Shown here piece by piece: positions 1 to 5,798 of a DNA stretch of 13,619 nt. Under the pieces are notes generated by a model, which saw only the letters and a program-made list of their open reading frames with translations, was not told where the DNA came from and searched no databases. The stretch comes from Clostridium sp. UBA6758. GTDB lineage: Bacteria > Bacillota > Clostridia > Clostridiales > Clostridiaceae. Made by a program: the position numbers and the translations under genes. Where the stretch lies: positions 26,555 to 40,173 of the forward strand of contig DKGY01000029.1 of the NCBI GenBank assembly GCA_002453475.1. Direction: 5' to 3'. Position 1 is the stretch's first letter. Each line of letters opens with the position of its first letter.

Positions 1-1
1 C

Positions 2-157
2 ATGAAGACTATGGGCATAATGAAGGTAAATTTTATTGTAAACCCTCTATGGAGTATGTTGTTCGATGTTGGTATAGTAATAGTATCTTATGCAATTTCT
101 ATGCTTGTAACCTATCGCATACGTAAGATTACTGCATATGGACTAGTAAGTGAATAA
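2..157 (+). CDS. C-terminal end of a membrane protein, probably FtsX-type ABC transporter permease (5' end outside window)
   Basis: An open frame enters from the left edge and stops with TAA at 155-157, giving about 51 residues. It holds one strongly hydrophobic segment (around residues 16-41, from LWSMLFDVGIVIV to ISMLV), followed by a short basic tail, TYRIRKITAYGLVSE. A last transmembrane helix followed by a basic 'RKI.AY.L..E' tail is typical of the very end of FtsX/MacB-type ABC permeases, whose C-terminus is cytoplasmic. The ATG at position 2 is probably internal, since no ribosome binding site can be seen and the piece is too short to be a whole permease. The family call rests only on this tail, so another polytopic membrane protein is possible. 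A terminator follows at 280-327. Confidence 0.55.
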   Translation: MKTMGIMKVNFIVNPLWSMLFDVGIVIVSYAISMLVTYRIRKITAYGLVSE

Positions 158-279
158 TATCATAGTGATTTGTGATGTCTTCAGGTTTTTTAAGAATTTT
201 AATAGTTTTAATTTAATTAATACCTTTTTAGTACTTTGAGAAATATTAAAGTACCAACTTAATTTAAAGAGTTAAAATA

Positions 280-327
280 GAGAGCAGGTAAATTTGTGTT
301 TTCACAAATCTATCTACTCTCCTTTTT
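280..327 (+). terminator. Intrinsic terminator after the partial membrane-protein gene
   Basis: Arms 280-298 and 303-321 pair over 19 positions with two mismatches (291/310 and 285/316) and one G-T pair, around a TTTT loop. A run of five T follows at 323-327. The T tract lies on the + strand side, so it probably ends transcription of the gene entering from the left. It also abuts the 3' end of the istB remnant on the other strand. Confidence 0.8.
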
Positions 328-723
328 AGAAGCCTTTTATTAAGGAAATACCTATATTAACATTAGGTATGTTTATTGGAGCATTAGCTGTACGTTTCTT
401 TCTGATTCCAAATTCATCAAGTATGACAAAATCATATTTAGCTAATTTGTTTTGAAAACCTCGTAGGGATTTGGAAGATTTTAATTCCTTTAATTGTGTA
501 ATAAAAAGTGGTACAGTTGCAAATAATACTTTATATCCTTCTAAACAAGCTTTTATTCCAAGGAAATTGCTATATGCGTTTTACCAGTACCAGGATTGCC
601 AGCTAAAATTACATTTTGGTCTTCTTCAATAAACTTTAAGCTACTTAGATGCTTAAGTTTATTTTGAGCATCCTGTGGTAGAGAATCTATCTCCAAGTCT
701 TCAAAGTATTTTGTCAAATAGAT
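326..723 (-). pseudogene. istB: Decayed IS21-type helper ATPase (IstB-like), truncated and frameshifted
   Basis: On the minus strand, reading down from about 723, a frame gives YLTKYFEDLEIDSLPQDAQN and then a Walker A motif GNPGTGKTH before stopping just after AISLE (stop near 553). Shifting by one base at 558-563 restores a second frame that begins GIKACLEGYKVLFATVPLF and runs to a Walker B-like VILDEFG. This is the order of an IstB/DnaC-type AAA+ ATPase, the helper that loads IS21-family transposase on target DNA. One G missing on the coding strand explains the break. The N-terminal part is absent (an in-frame stop lies at 724-726), and the usual residues after Walker B (sensor region, SYRL-type end) are replaced by an unrelated tail ending at 326-328. 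No partner transposase (istA) is visible. This is a dead insertion-sequence remnant. Confidence 0.85.
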
Positions 724-739
724 TTATTAAATAATTTAG

Positions 740-745
740 TATAAT
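740..745 (+). promoter_or_regulatory. Possible -10 box (TATAAT) for the 771 gene
   Basis: A perfect TATAAT lies 25 bases before the start codon. The best -35-like hexamer, TTGTCA at 711-716, is 23 bases away, which is too far for a standard sigma-A promoter, so the -35 is weak or absent. The promoter would sit in the broken 5' end of the istB remnant. Confidence 0.4.
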
Positions 746-770
746 GATTTCTAAAGGAGTGTAATTAATA

Positions 771-1307
771 ATGCGAAGAAAAGTAGGTCGTTTAATAATA
801 TTCATGGTACTTATAATACTAACTATAACTAATATAGCATATGCACAGTCAACAATAAATCAAGAGGCACCATATGGACCAAAAGTAGAGGATTTAAAGG
901 GCAAAGAAGAAATTGTTAAAAACTTTCAAGATATAAAAAGGATAAGAGCAAATTTAAGTGTTATTAATATAAATGCCAACTTAACACCTGAAGAATTAAA
1001 AGCTGTCGATAAAGATTTAGAGAATTATATACAACAATTTAATGTTATTAGAAAAAATTTAGACAATCATAAAATTACATATAAAGATTCCTTCGCAGAT
1101 GTATTCTTTGCAGAACAAATTTCATTTGTAGCTGAGAGTTTTATTATAAGTCTAAGACAACAGCAAAACTTGGTAAGAGCATTAGAAGACAATAGAGTTG
1201 ATGCAAAAAAATTATTTCATTCAACATATCTGATACCGGTATATTATTATCTTACTTTAGGAGATCAAATGATAGCTTATATTGATACATATTTCGTAGT
1301 ATCCTAA
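771..1307 (+). CDS. Small secreted protein of unknown function
   Basis: This encodes 178 residues. AAAGGAG lies about 12 bases before the ATG and supports this start. The N-terminus is a classic Sec signal peptide: basic MRRKVGR, a hydrophobic core at residues 8-22, and an A-Y-A cleavage motif at 23-25, so the mature protein probably starts at Gln26. The mature part (about 153 residues) has no further membrane segment and no lipobox or cell-wall anchor motif. It looks mostly helical, with charged/hydrophobic stretches such as EELKAVDKDLENYIQQF and a C-terminal part rich in Tyr. There are no cysteines and no enzyme motif I can recognise. It is monocistronic: an IS remnant precedes it and terminators at 1489-1518 and 1558-1594 follow. 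I do not recognise the family; it may be an extracytoplasmic binding or stress protein, but nothing in the sequence shows that. Confidence 0.85.
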   Translation: MRRKVGRLIIFMVLIILTITNIAYAQSTINQEAPYGPKVEDLKGKEEIVKNFQDIKRIRANLSVININANLTPEELKAVDKDLENYIQQFNVIRKNLDNHKITYKDSFADVFFAEQISFVAESFIISLRQQQNLVRALEDNRVDAKKLFHSTYLIPVYYYLTLGDQMIAYIDTYFVVS

Positions 1308-1488
1308 GTAAATTTAGAAAAGATTTTATGTTTAGTGGTTAAAGTTAAAATAACTAGATGAGATTTTTTTATGCTTTTCTATGATGTTTAGACTAAAATT
1401 TTGTGGAGAAAAATATACTAAGAACAGCTCTTAAGTTAATAGCCATATAGTATAACAATTTTTTTAGGTATATTAAAAGTATAACTGT

Positions 1489-1518
1489 AATGCAGCTTCT
1501 TTGGAATCTGCATTTTTT
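1489..1518 (+). terminator. Intrinsic terminator downstream of the secreted-protein gene
   Basis: AATGCAG (1489-1495) pairs with CTGCATT (1508-1514). Inside it TTC/GAA adds three pairs around a short loop. The T run continues to 1518. Confidence 0.65.
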
Positions 1519-1557
1519 ATTTGAGTAAAAGATTATATCTTCAGAAATATTTTCGAT

Positions 1558-1594
1558 AAAAAAACTGAAATCAAATTTTGATTTCAGTTTTTTT
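1558..1594. terminator. Strong, probably bidirectional terminator
   Basis: ACTGAAATCAAA (1564-1575) and TTTGATTTCAGT (1577-1588) are perfect complements. Flanking A and T runs extend the stem and give a T tract on both strands. It insulates the 1729 regulator gene from upstream transcription. Confidence 0.8.
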
Positions 1595-1728
1595 GCTAGG
1601 TGATTTACTAAGTTATCTTTTCGGTTATATTTTATACTTACAATATAAATATATACATGAATGTTAATGCTGGTTGATAGACATTGAAAGGTAAGAAAAA
1701 TATAATAAATATGAAAGGTATGATAAAT

Positions 1729-2151
1729 ATGATTAATATAAATTTGAAAAGATTAAGGAAAATCAATCAATATACCCAAGAGGAAGTAGCAGAGAAGATT
1801 AATGTTTCTAGGCAAGCTGTTGCTAAATGGGAAAATGGAGAGTCAACTCCAGATATAAATAGTTGTATTGCCCTTGCAAAATTGTATAACGTTACTATGG
1901 ATGATTTAGTTAATCATTCAGAAGAAGAGTCAGGAGTTGTGGTGCCACCTAAAGGAAAACATTTCTTTGGGTCCGTTGTGGTTGGAGAACGAGGTCAGAT
2001 TGTTATTCCTAAAAAAGCTAGAGAGTTATTTAATATTAAATCTGGTGATAATTTATTAATATTAGGAGACGAAGATAGGGGAATTGCCATTGTACATCAA
2101 CGAGACCTCATAAATTTTGTAGGACGAATTGGTGTGGTAACTAAGGAGTAA
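1729..2151 (+). CDS. Transcriptional regulator with XRE-type HTH and SpoVT/AbrB domains
   Basis: The call is 140 residues from the ATG at 1729, preceded at a spacing of 10 by GAAAGG (1713-1718). The frame is open further upstream to a TTG at 1684, but that start and the ATG at 1711 lack a well-placed ribosome site. Residues 1-60 form an XRE helix-turn-helix: NLKRLRKINQYTQEEVAEKI, then the recognition helix SRQAVAKWENG, then a fourth-helix region ending MDDLVNH. Residues of about 78-125 form an AbrB-type swapped-hairpin DNA-binding domain with the signature GERGQIVIPKKARELF and GDNLLILGDE. The two domains are joined by a short Val/Pro-rich linker. Two DNA-binding domains of different types in one small protein suggest a dimeric regulator reading a composite site; it may respond to stationary-phase or stress signals. 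The glycosyltransferase starts 39 bases after the stop with no terminator between, so the two are probably cotranscribed. Confidence 0.88.
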   Translation: MININLKRLRKINQYTQEEVAEKINVSRQAVAKWENGESTPDINSCIALAKLYNVTMDDLVNHSEEESGVVVPPKGKHFFGSVVVGERGQIVIPKKARELFNIKSGDNLLILGDEDRGIAIVHQRDLINFVGRIGVVTKE

Positions 2152-2190
2152 TAGTTTTAAGCAGAGGGGTTAAAAGGGGAGGATTATAAT

Positions 2191-3378
2191 ATGAGTAAGA
2201 TAGTATTTTTTTGCATTCCTGCACATGGACATACGAATCCTACAATTGAGGTAGTGCGTGAATTATCATATAGAGGCCATGAAGTATGGTATTATTCTTT
2301 TGATGAATTTAAAGAAAAGATTGAAGGAGCAGGTGCAAAATTTATTAGATGTAATGAGTATCTTCCAGAATTAAAGCCAGGAGATGAGAAAAAAATTGGG
2401 AAGGATTTTGCTGCTTTAATTGAGATGATAGCAGATACTACTATAGCTTTAGATGAAAAAGTATGTAATGAACTTAGAGGGTTTAATCCAGATTGTATTG
2501 TATCAGATTCTTTATGCTTTTGGGGTAAGCTATTTGCAGAAAAATTGAATATTACCTATGTATGTTCTACAACAACCTTTGGATTTAATAAGTATACAGC
2601 AAAGATGATGAAGAAAAGCTTTAAGGAAGTTGTACTTATGATTTTAGGCATGAGTCGTATTAATAAGAAAATAGAGCTTTTACGAAACCATGGATATAAT
2701 GTTAAGAATTTTGTTTCTATAATTCAAAATGATAATGATACAAATACTATTGTATATACTTCAAAAGAGTTTCAACCAATGGTAGAGACTTTTTCAGATA
2801 AATATTCCTTTATAGGACCTTCAGTATCTAATATGAAGGCTGAATATAAGGAAAGAAAACGTAAAAAAATATATATTTCCTTGGGAACGGTAAATAACAA
2901 AAATATAAAGTTTTATAAAAACTGTATAAAGGCCTTTGAAACTTGTGATTTTGATGTAGTTATGTCAGTTGGAAAAGATACTGTAATTGAAGATTTAGGC
3001 TGTATACCAGACAATTTTCAGGTAAGAAATAGTGTTGAACAAATTATAGTGCTTCAAAACACAGATGTATTTATTACTCATTGTGGTATGAATAGTGTTA
3101 ATGAAAGTTTGTATTATGGAGTCCCTATGGTGTTATACCCACAGCATGAAGAGCAAGGAATGGTAGCAAAACGAGTTGCTGATTTGAAAGCTGGGATCTT
3201 TTTAAAAGGTAATAATCCAAAATCTATAAAAGATGCAGTATTACAGGTTATGGATAATGATGATTATAAGAAAAATGCAAATAAATTAGCAAAAGGTTTC
3301 AAAAGTGCTGGAGGTGCAAAGAAAGCAGCAGATTCTATATTAAAGGTTATATATGATAGCAAATCTAAGCAGTTATGA
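2191..3378 (+). CDS. Family 1 glycosyltransferase, macrolide (MGT/YjiC) type
   Basis: This encodes 395 residues, the usual size for the family. A strong AGGGGAGGA precedes the ATG. It has the GT-B fold plan: an N-terminal acceptor domain starting SKIVFFCIPAHGHTNP, where His14 of GHTNP fits the catalytic base and Asp106 (IVSDSLCFWG) its charge-relay partner. The C-terminal nucleotide-sugar domain has the motif ITHCGMNSVNES (His297, Glu305) and GVPMVLYPQHEEQ (Pro312, Gln322), which bind the UDP-sugar phosphates and sugar. Members transfer glucose from UDP-glucose to hydroxyls of macrolides, flavonoids or other small hydrophobic molecules in the cytoplasm, which can inactivate antibiotics. The acceptor cannot be read from sequence. 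There is no signal peptide or membrane segment. It follows the XRE/AbrB regulator by 39 bases and is likely under its control. No T-rich terminator follows, only a 6-bp hairpin at 3383-3399. Confidence 0.9.
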   Translation: MSKIVFFCIPAHGHTNPTIEVVRELSYRGHEVWYYSFDEFKEKIEGAGAKFIRCNEYLPELKPGDEKKIGKDFAALIEMIADTTIALDEKVCNELRGFNPDCIVSDSLCFWGKLFAEKLNITYVCSTTTFGFNKYTAKMMKKSFKEVVLMILGMSRINKKIELLRNHGYNVKNFVSIIQNDNDTNTIVYTSKEFQPMVETFSDKYSFIGPSVSNMKAEYKERKRKKIYISLGTVNNKNIKFYKNCIKAFETCDFDVVMSVGKDTVIEDLGCIPDNFQVRNSVEQIIVLQNTDVFITHCGMNSVNESLYYGVPMVLYPQHEEQGMVAKRVADLKAGIFLKGNNPKSIKDAVLQVMDNDDYKKNANKLAKGFKSAGGAKKAADSILKVIYDSKSKQL

Positions 3379-3515
3379 TTTAGCTACTACACGAGTAGCA
3401 AGTATATATAATATTGAATAATAATTTTTGATATAATTTTTACGTATCGACTTATGGGTTCTTAATGATTAAGTTATGGAATATTAGGATAGAAGACATA
3501 AACTTGAACTATTTA

Positions 3516-3544
3516 TTGCATTTTGAAAGTAAGTATGATACAAT
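3516..3544 (+). promoter_or_regulatory. Sigma-A type promoter of the ABC-F leader transcript
   Basis: The -35 TTGCAT (3516-3521), a 17-base spacer and the -10 TACAAT (3539-3544) are joined by an extended -10 TG (3536-3537). Transcription should start near 3551, giving a 5' untranslated leader of about 510 bases before the gene at 4065. Confidence 0.75.
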
Positions 3545-3575
3545 CTGAGCAAATATGATGATTGGAGTTGAAAAG

Positions 3576-3596
3576 ATGATTAAATTTTCTTGCTAG
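3576..3596 (+). CDS. Leader peptide MIKFSC (uORF1) of the attenuator
   Basis: Six codons, ATG ATT AAA TTT TCT TGC TAG, are preceded by GGAG (3564-3567) at a spacing of 8. It lies about 25 bases after the expected transcription start. Its codons 4-6 contain the segment that pairs with 3658-3665, so a ribosome on this ORF would mask that segment. Such a peptide has no function of its own; its role would be to report slow or drug-arrested translation. Placement, ribosome site and overlap with the pairing segment support it; length alone would not. Confidence 0.65.
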   Translation: MIKFSC

Positions 3597-3737
3597 TTTT
3601 ATCAAGCATAATAAAATTGTGGGTTCGTACAATGCCATTTTTTTTTGTTGTGCCTATGCAAGAAATTAATTGTTTTTTCGCTCAGAAAATATATACTCGT
3701 CATGCCTCTAATAGGGGCTTGTCTTTAATGTGTTTAT

Positions 3738-3778
3738 GAGCTGCAAGAATAATAATTTCTTGCAGCTCTTATTTTTTT
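3738..3778 (+). terminator. Conditional terminator of the attenuator
   Basis: GAGCTGCAAGAA (3738-3749) and TTCTTGCAGCTC (3757-3768) form a perfect 12-bp stem with a 7-base loop, followed by TTATTTTTTT. It lies about 190 bases downstream of the promoter and nearly 290 bases before the gene at 4065, so full termination would keep the gene off. Confidence 0.9.
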
Positions 3779-3812
3779 ACAAATCATGAGAATAAGTAGG
3801 AGGGATTATACA

Positions 3813-3920
3813 ATGGATAATAAAGATACTTTGCTAACGCATGATAATCTTCATATAGAGCCGGATACTTCGGGCGACATTTATCCGATGACTACCCACT
3901 CTAATACTCCCCATCTTTAA
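3813..3920 (+). CDS. Second upstream ORF, 35 residues, between terminator and ABC-F gene
   Basis: The ATG has an excellent ribosome site, AGGAGGG (3798-3804), at a spacing of 8. The product starts MDNKDTLLTHDNLHIEP and ends with a His/Thr/Pro-rich MTTHSNTPHL. It has no membrane segment, cysteine or motif that I recognise. Its codons (CCG, TCG, GGC, GAC, CCC) are richer in G/C than those of neighbouring genes. The stop codon lies in the loop of a hairpin (3897-3936), so the position of a terminating ribosome could affect that structure. It could be a second regulatory leader ORF or a small protein in its own right. Antitermination would be needed for it to be made. Confidence 0.5.
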   Translation: MDNKDTLLTHDNLHIEPDTSGDIYPMTTHSNTPHL

Positions 3921-3936
3921 GGGAAAGTAAAGAGTG
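3897..3936 (+). promoter_or_regulatory. Leader hairpin spanning the uORF2 stop codon
   Basis: CACTCT (3897-3902) pairs with AGAGTG (3931-3936), TACT (3905-3908) with AGTA (3926-3929), and CCC (3910-3912) with GGG (3921-3923). The uORF2 stop TAA (3918-3920) is in the loop. There is no T tract, so it is not a terminator. Confidence 0.5.
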
Positions 3937-3954
3937 ATTACGTTTCTGGATAAT

Positions 3955-3985
3955 GAGTTCTAAGTGTCAAAGACACTAAGAACTC
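3955..3985 (+). promoter_or_regulatory. Strong leader hairpin before the ABC-F gene
   Basis: GAGTTCTAAGTGTC (3955-3968) and GACACTAAGAACTC (3972-3985) pair over 14 positions with one A-A mismatch and an AAA loop. The following bases (TGTTTATATGG) are not a good T tract, so it looks like a structural element of the leader, not a clear terminator. It ends 79 bases before the start codon at 4065. Confidence 0.6.
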
Positions 3986-4064
3986 TGTTTATATGGAGTA
4001 ATACCAGTCGCCTATGGTTCTGACTTTGTTATTTGTACTTTTAATTTCAAAGGAGGATAAAAAT

Positions 4065-5543
4065 ATGTCTTTAATAAATGTAACAAACCTGACCTTCGCT
4101 TATGAAGGCAGTTATGATAATATTTTTGAAAATGTCAGCTTTCAAATTGATACCGATTGGAAATTGGGCTTTACCGGAAGAAATGGACGAGGAAAAACTA
4201 CCTTTCTGAATCTTTTACTTGGTAAATATGAGTATACTGGAAATATTTCAGCGAATGCAACCTTTGAATATTTTCCTTATGAGGTGCAGGAACAAGAAAA
4301 CTTTACCATAGATATAATAAGAGAAATCAGTCCAAATTCAATGGATTGGGAAATAATGAAAGAATTATCGCTTTTAGATATAGACGATGATGTTTTATAC
4401 AGACAGTTTTATACACTATCAAAAGGTGAAATGACCAAGGTATTGCTTGCTGCTATGTTTTTGAAGGAGAACTCCTTCTTACTTATTGATGAACCTACAA
4501 ATCATTTGGATGCTGAAGCTAGAAAAAAACTAAGTAATTACCTTAGAAAAAAGAAAGGATTTATTCTGATTTCACATGATAGGAATTTTTTGGATAACTG
4601 TATTGATCATGTTCTTTCAATAAATAAGACAAATATAGAAATACAAAAAGGTAACTTTTCCAGCTGGTGGGAAAATAAACAAAGGCAGGATAACTTTGAG
4701 CTTGCAGAAAATGAGAAGCTAAGAAAAGATATTAATCGCTTAGCGGAAGCTACTAAACGAACAAGTAATTGGTCCCATGAAGTAGAAAAATCAAAAAAAG
4801 GAACAACAAACTCTGGCTCCAAGCTGGATAAAGGTTATGTTGGACATAAAGCTGCTAAAATGATGAAACGCTCTAAGTCAATTGAAAGCAGACAGCAAGC
4901 TACTATTGAAGAAAAGTCTAAACTTCTCAAAAATATTGAAAACTCCGACAGCTTGAAGATTTCCCAACTTGTTTATCATAAAAACAAATTTGTGGAACTA
5001 GAGAATGTTTCGATTTTTTACGGTGACACCATGGTTTGTAAAGATGTTAGCTTTAGTATTGAGAAAGGTGACCGAATTGCACTTAAAGGTAAAAATGGCT
5101 CAGGAAAATCAAGCCTTATCAAGCTTATTTGTGGTGAGGATATAAACTACACAGGTAATTTCAATAAAGGAAGTCAGCTTAAAATATCCTATGTGTCCCA
5201 GGATACATCGCATCTTAAGGGCAATCTGACTGACTACGCTTCAAATAACGATATTGATGAAAGTCTTTTTAAATCGATTTTAAGGAAACTTGATTTTTCC
5301 AGAGAGCAATTTGAAAAAGATATGTCATCTTTCAGTGGTGGACAAAAGAAAAAAGTGCTCATTGCCAAAAGTATTTGTGAGAAAGCTCATTTGCATATCT
5401 GGGATGAACCTCTTAATTTTATTGATGTTATCTCACGTATGCAAATAGAGGAGTTACTGCTTGAATACTCACCAACTTTACTGTTTGTGGAACATGACAG
5501 TGGATTTTGTGAAAATATTGCAACAAAGATTTTTGAGCTTTAG
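4065..5543 (+). CDS. ABC-F ribosome-protection protein, Lsa/CplR-like
   Basis: This encodes 492 residues from the ATG at 4065, which follows AAAGGAGGAT at optimal spacing. It has two ATP-binding domains in one chain and no membrane segments, as in ABC-F proteins. Domain 1: Walker A GRNGRGKTT (38-46), signature LSKGEMTKV (118-126), Walker B FLLIDEPTNHLD (138-149), switch His171. A charged interdomain linker at about 200-290, with WSHEVEKSKKG and KAAKMMKRSKS, reaches the ribosomal P-site tRNA and drug site in this family. Domain 2: Walker A GKNGSGKSS (342-350), signature FSGGQKKKV (423-431), Walker B IWDEPLNFID (445-454), switch His477. EPLNFID in the second site is typical of the Lsa/Vga group, whose members give resistance to lincosamides, streptogramin A and pleuromutilins by dislodging the drug from the ribosome. 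The exact spectrum cannot be read here. It is regulated by the upstream attenuator and ends at a terminator. Confidence 0.92.
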   Translation: MSLINVTNLTFAYEGSYDNIFENVSFQIDTDWKLGFTGRNGRGKTTFLNLLLGKYEYTGNISANATFEYFPYEVQEQENFTIDIIREISPNSMDWEIMKELSLLDIDDDVLYRQFYTLSKGEMTKVLLAAMFLKENSFLLIDEPTNHLDAEARKKLSNYLRKKKGFILISHDRNFLDNCIDHVLSINKTNIEIQKGNFSSWWENKQRQDNFELAENEKLRKDINRLAEATKRTSNWSHEVEKSKKGTTNSGSKLDKGYVGHKAAKMMKRSKSIESRQQATIEEKSKLLKNIENSDSLKISQLVYHKNKFVELENVSIFYGDTMVCKDVSFSIEKGDRIALKGKNGSGKSSLIKLICGEDINYTGNFNKGSQLKISYVSQDTSHLKGNLTDYASNNDIDESLFKSILRKLDFSREQFEKDMSSFSGGQKKKVLIAKSICEKAHLHIWDEPLNFIDVISRMQIEELLLEYSPTLLFVEHDSGFCENIATKIFEL

Positions 5544-5564
5544 CTTTATTAATTACAGTATGTT

Positions 5565-5595
5565 AAAAGGGGTAGTTACAGGACTACCCTTTTTT
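5565..5595 (+). terminator. Intrinsic terminator of the ABC-F gene
   Basis: GGGTAGT (5570-5576) pairs with ACTACCC (5583-5589), extended by a G-T pair and A-T pairs, with a 6-base loop and six T at 5590-5595. It begins 22 bases after the ABC-F stop codon. Confidence 0.85.
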
Positions 5596-5654
5596 ATTTG
5601 TACCCCCTCTTAATTGTAAATCGAAAATAATTTACTATAAAAAACAACTATATA

Positions 5655-5683
5655 TTGATAATCGATAAAAATGGTGATATGAT
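5655..5683 (+). promoter_or_regulatory. Sigma-A promoter of the radical SAM gene
   Basis: TTGATA (5655-5660) and TATGAT (5678-5683) are separated by exactly 17 bases. Transcription would start near 5690, leaving a leader of about 110 bases before the GTG at 5799. Confidence 0.7.
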
Positions 5684-5798
5684 GGGTAAATAGAGGAGCG
5701 AAGTATTGGTAAATAATTACTGATTTATTACTCTGATAAAAGAAAGTTGTTATAGATAGTTGCTATTATGATGGCTTTTGAAAGTGAGGTAATATACT

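Larger units (their letters stand above)
1308..1728. other. Intergenic region with two terminator-like hairpins and no gene
   Basis: I see no supported gene in these 421 bases. The first 180 bases are plain AT-rich sequence. Two hairpins with T tracts follow (1489-1518 and 1558-1594, listed separately). The last 100 bases, leading to the regulator gene at 1729, are almost pure A/T and contain an imperfect inverted repeat (about 1626-1653), but no clear -35/-10 pair that I would defend. Confidence 0.6.
3551..3778 (+). promoter_or_regulatory. Ribosome-mediated transcription attenuator controlling the ABC-F resistance gene
   Basis: Four segments can pair in competing ways. Segment 1 (TTTCTTGC, 3586-3593) lies inside the last codons of the leader ORF. 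Segment 2 is TGCAAGAAATTA (3657-3668). Segment 3 is the 5' terminator arm (3738-3749). Segment 4 is the 3' arm with its loop edge; TAATTTCTTGCA (3753-3764) is a perfect 12-base complement of segment 2. Segments 1 and 2 pair over 8 bases. With 1:2 formed, the terminator 3:4 can form. If a ribosome stalls on the leader ORF and covers segment 1, segment 2 can pair with 4 and prevent termination. This is the known logic for inducible ABC-F and erm-type genes; the complementarity is seen directly, the mechanism is inferred. A small inner hairpin (GCCTC/GGGGC, 3704-3718) lies between segments 2 and 3. Confidence 0.78.
3379..4064 (+). other. Long gene-poor region holding the ABC-F gene's regulatory leader
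   Basis: The first 135 bases (to about 3515) hold only a small hairpin without a T tract (3383-3399) and the palindrome CTTAATGATTAAG (3461-3473). From 3516 the region is densely organised: promoter, six-codon leader ORF, alternative pairing segments, terminator, 35-codon ORF, two more hairpins, then the ribosome site of the gene at 4065. The parts are listed separately. Confidence 0.75.

Noticed and set aside
231..254. GTACTTT/AAAGTAC hairpin before the terminator at 280
   Set aside because: 7 bp with a 10-base loop and no T tract; no function can be supported.
1626..1653. Imperfect inverted repeat TATATTTTATA / TATAAATATA upstream of the XRE/AbrB gene
   Set aside because: Nearly pure A/T, so the symmetry is weak evidence for an operator.
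1684..1728. Upstream TTG/ATG starts for the XRE/AbrB regulator
   Set aside because: The extra residues are low-complexity (Asn/Ile/Met/Lys) and only the ATG at 1729 has a ribosome site at normal spacing.
3383..3399. GCTACT/AGTAGC hairpin after the glycosyltransferase gene
   Set aside because: Only 6 bp and no T tract, so not supported as a terminator.
3461..3473. Perfect 13-base palindrome CTTAATGATTAAG
   Set aside because: Short and AT-rich; expected by chance, and not positioned against a convincing promoter.
3616..3645. Possible extra terminator (ATTGT/ACAAT hairpin before a long T run)
   Set aside because: The stem is only 5 bp and is separated from the T run by GCCA; it is too weak to call, although it lies inside the attenuator leader and may affect its folding.
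4014..4064. In-frame upstream ATG adding 17 hydrophobic residues (MVLTLLFVLLISKEDKN) to the ABC-F protein
   Set aside because: AAAGGAGGAT is ideally placed for the ATG at 4065, MSLINVTNLTF is a normal ABC-F N-terminus, and the candidate GGAG (3995-3998) is 15 bases from 4014. It has no stop of its own, so it cannot be a separate leader peptide.
4607..4822. Antisense frame inside the ABC-F gene, and similar antisense frames at 8472-8744, 9027-9287 and 10887-11087
   Set aside because: They lie wholly or mostly opposite well-supported genes, have no ribosome sites that convince and no domain features.
5706..5723. Tiny leader ORF TTG GTA AAT AAT TAC TGA after GAGGAG in the radical SAM leader
   Set aside because: The ribosome site is good, but the start is TTG, and no terminator or competing pairing follows that would make it an attenuator.
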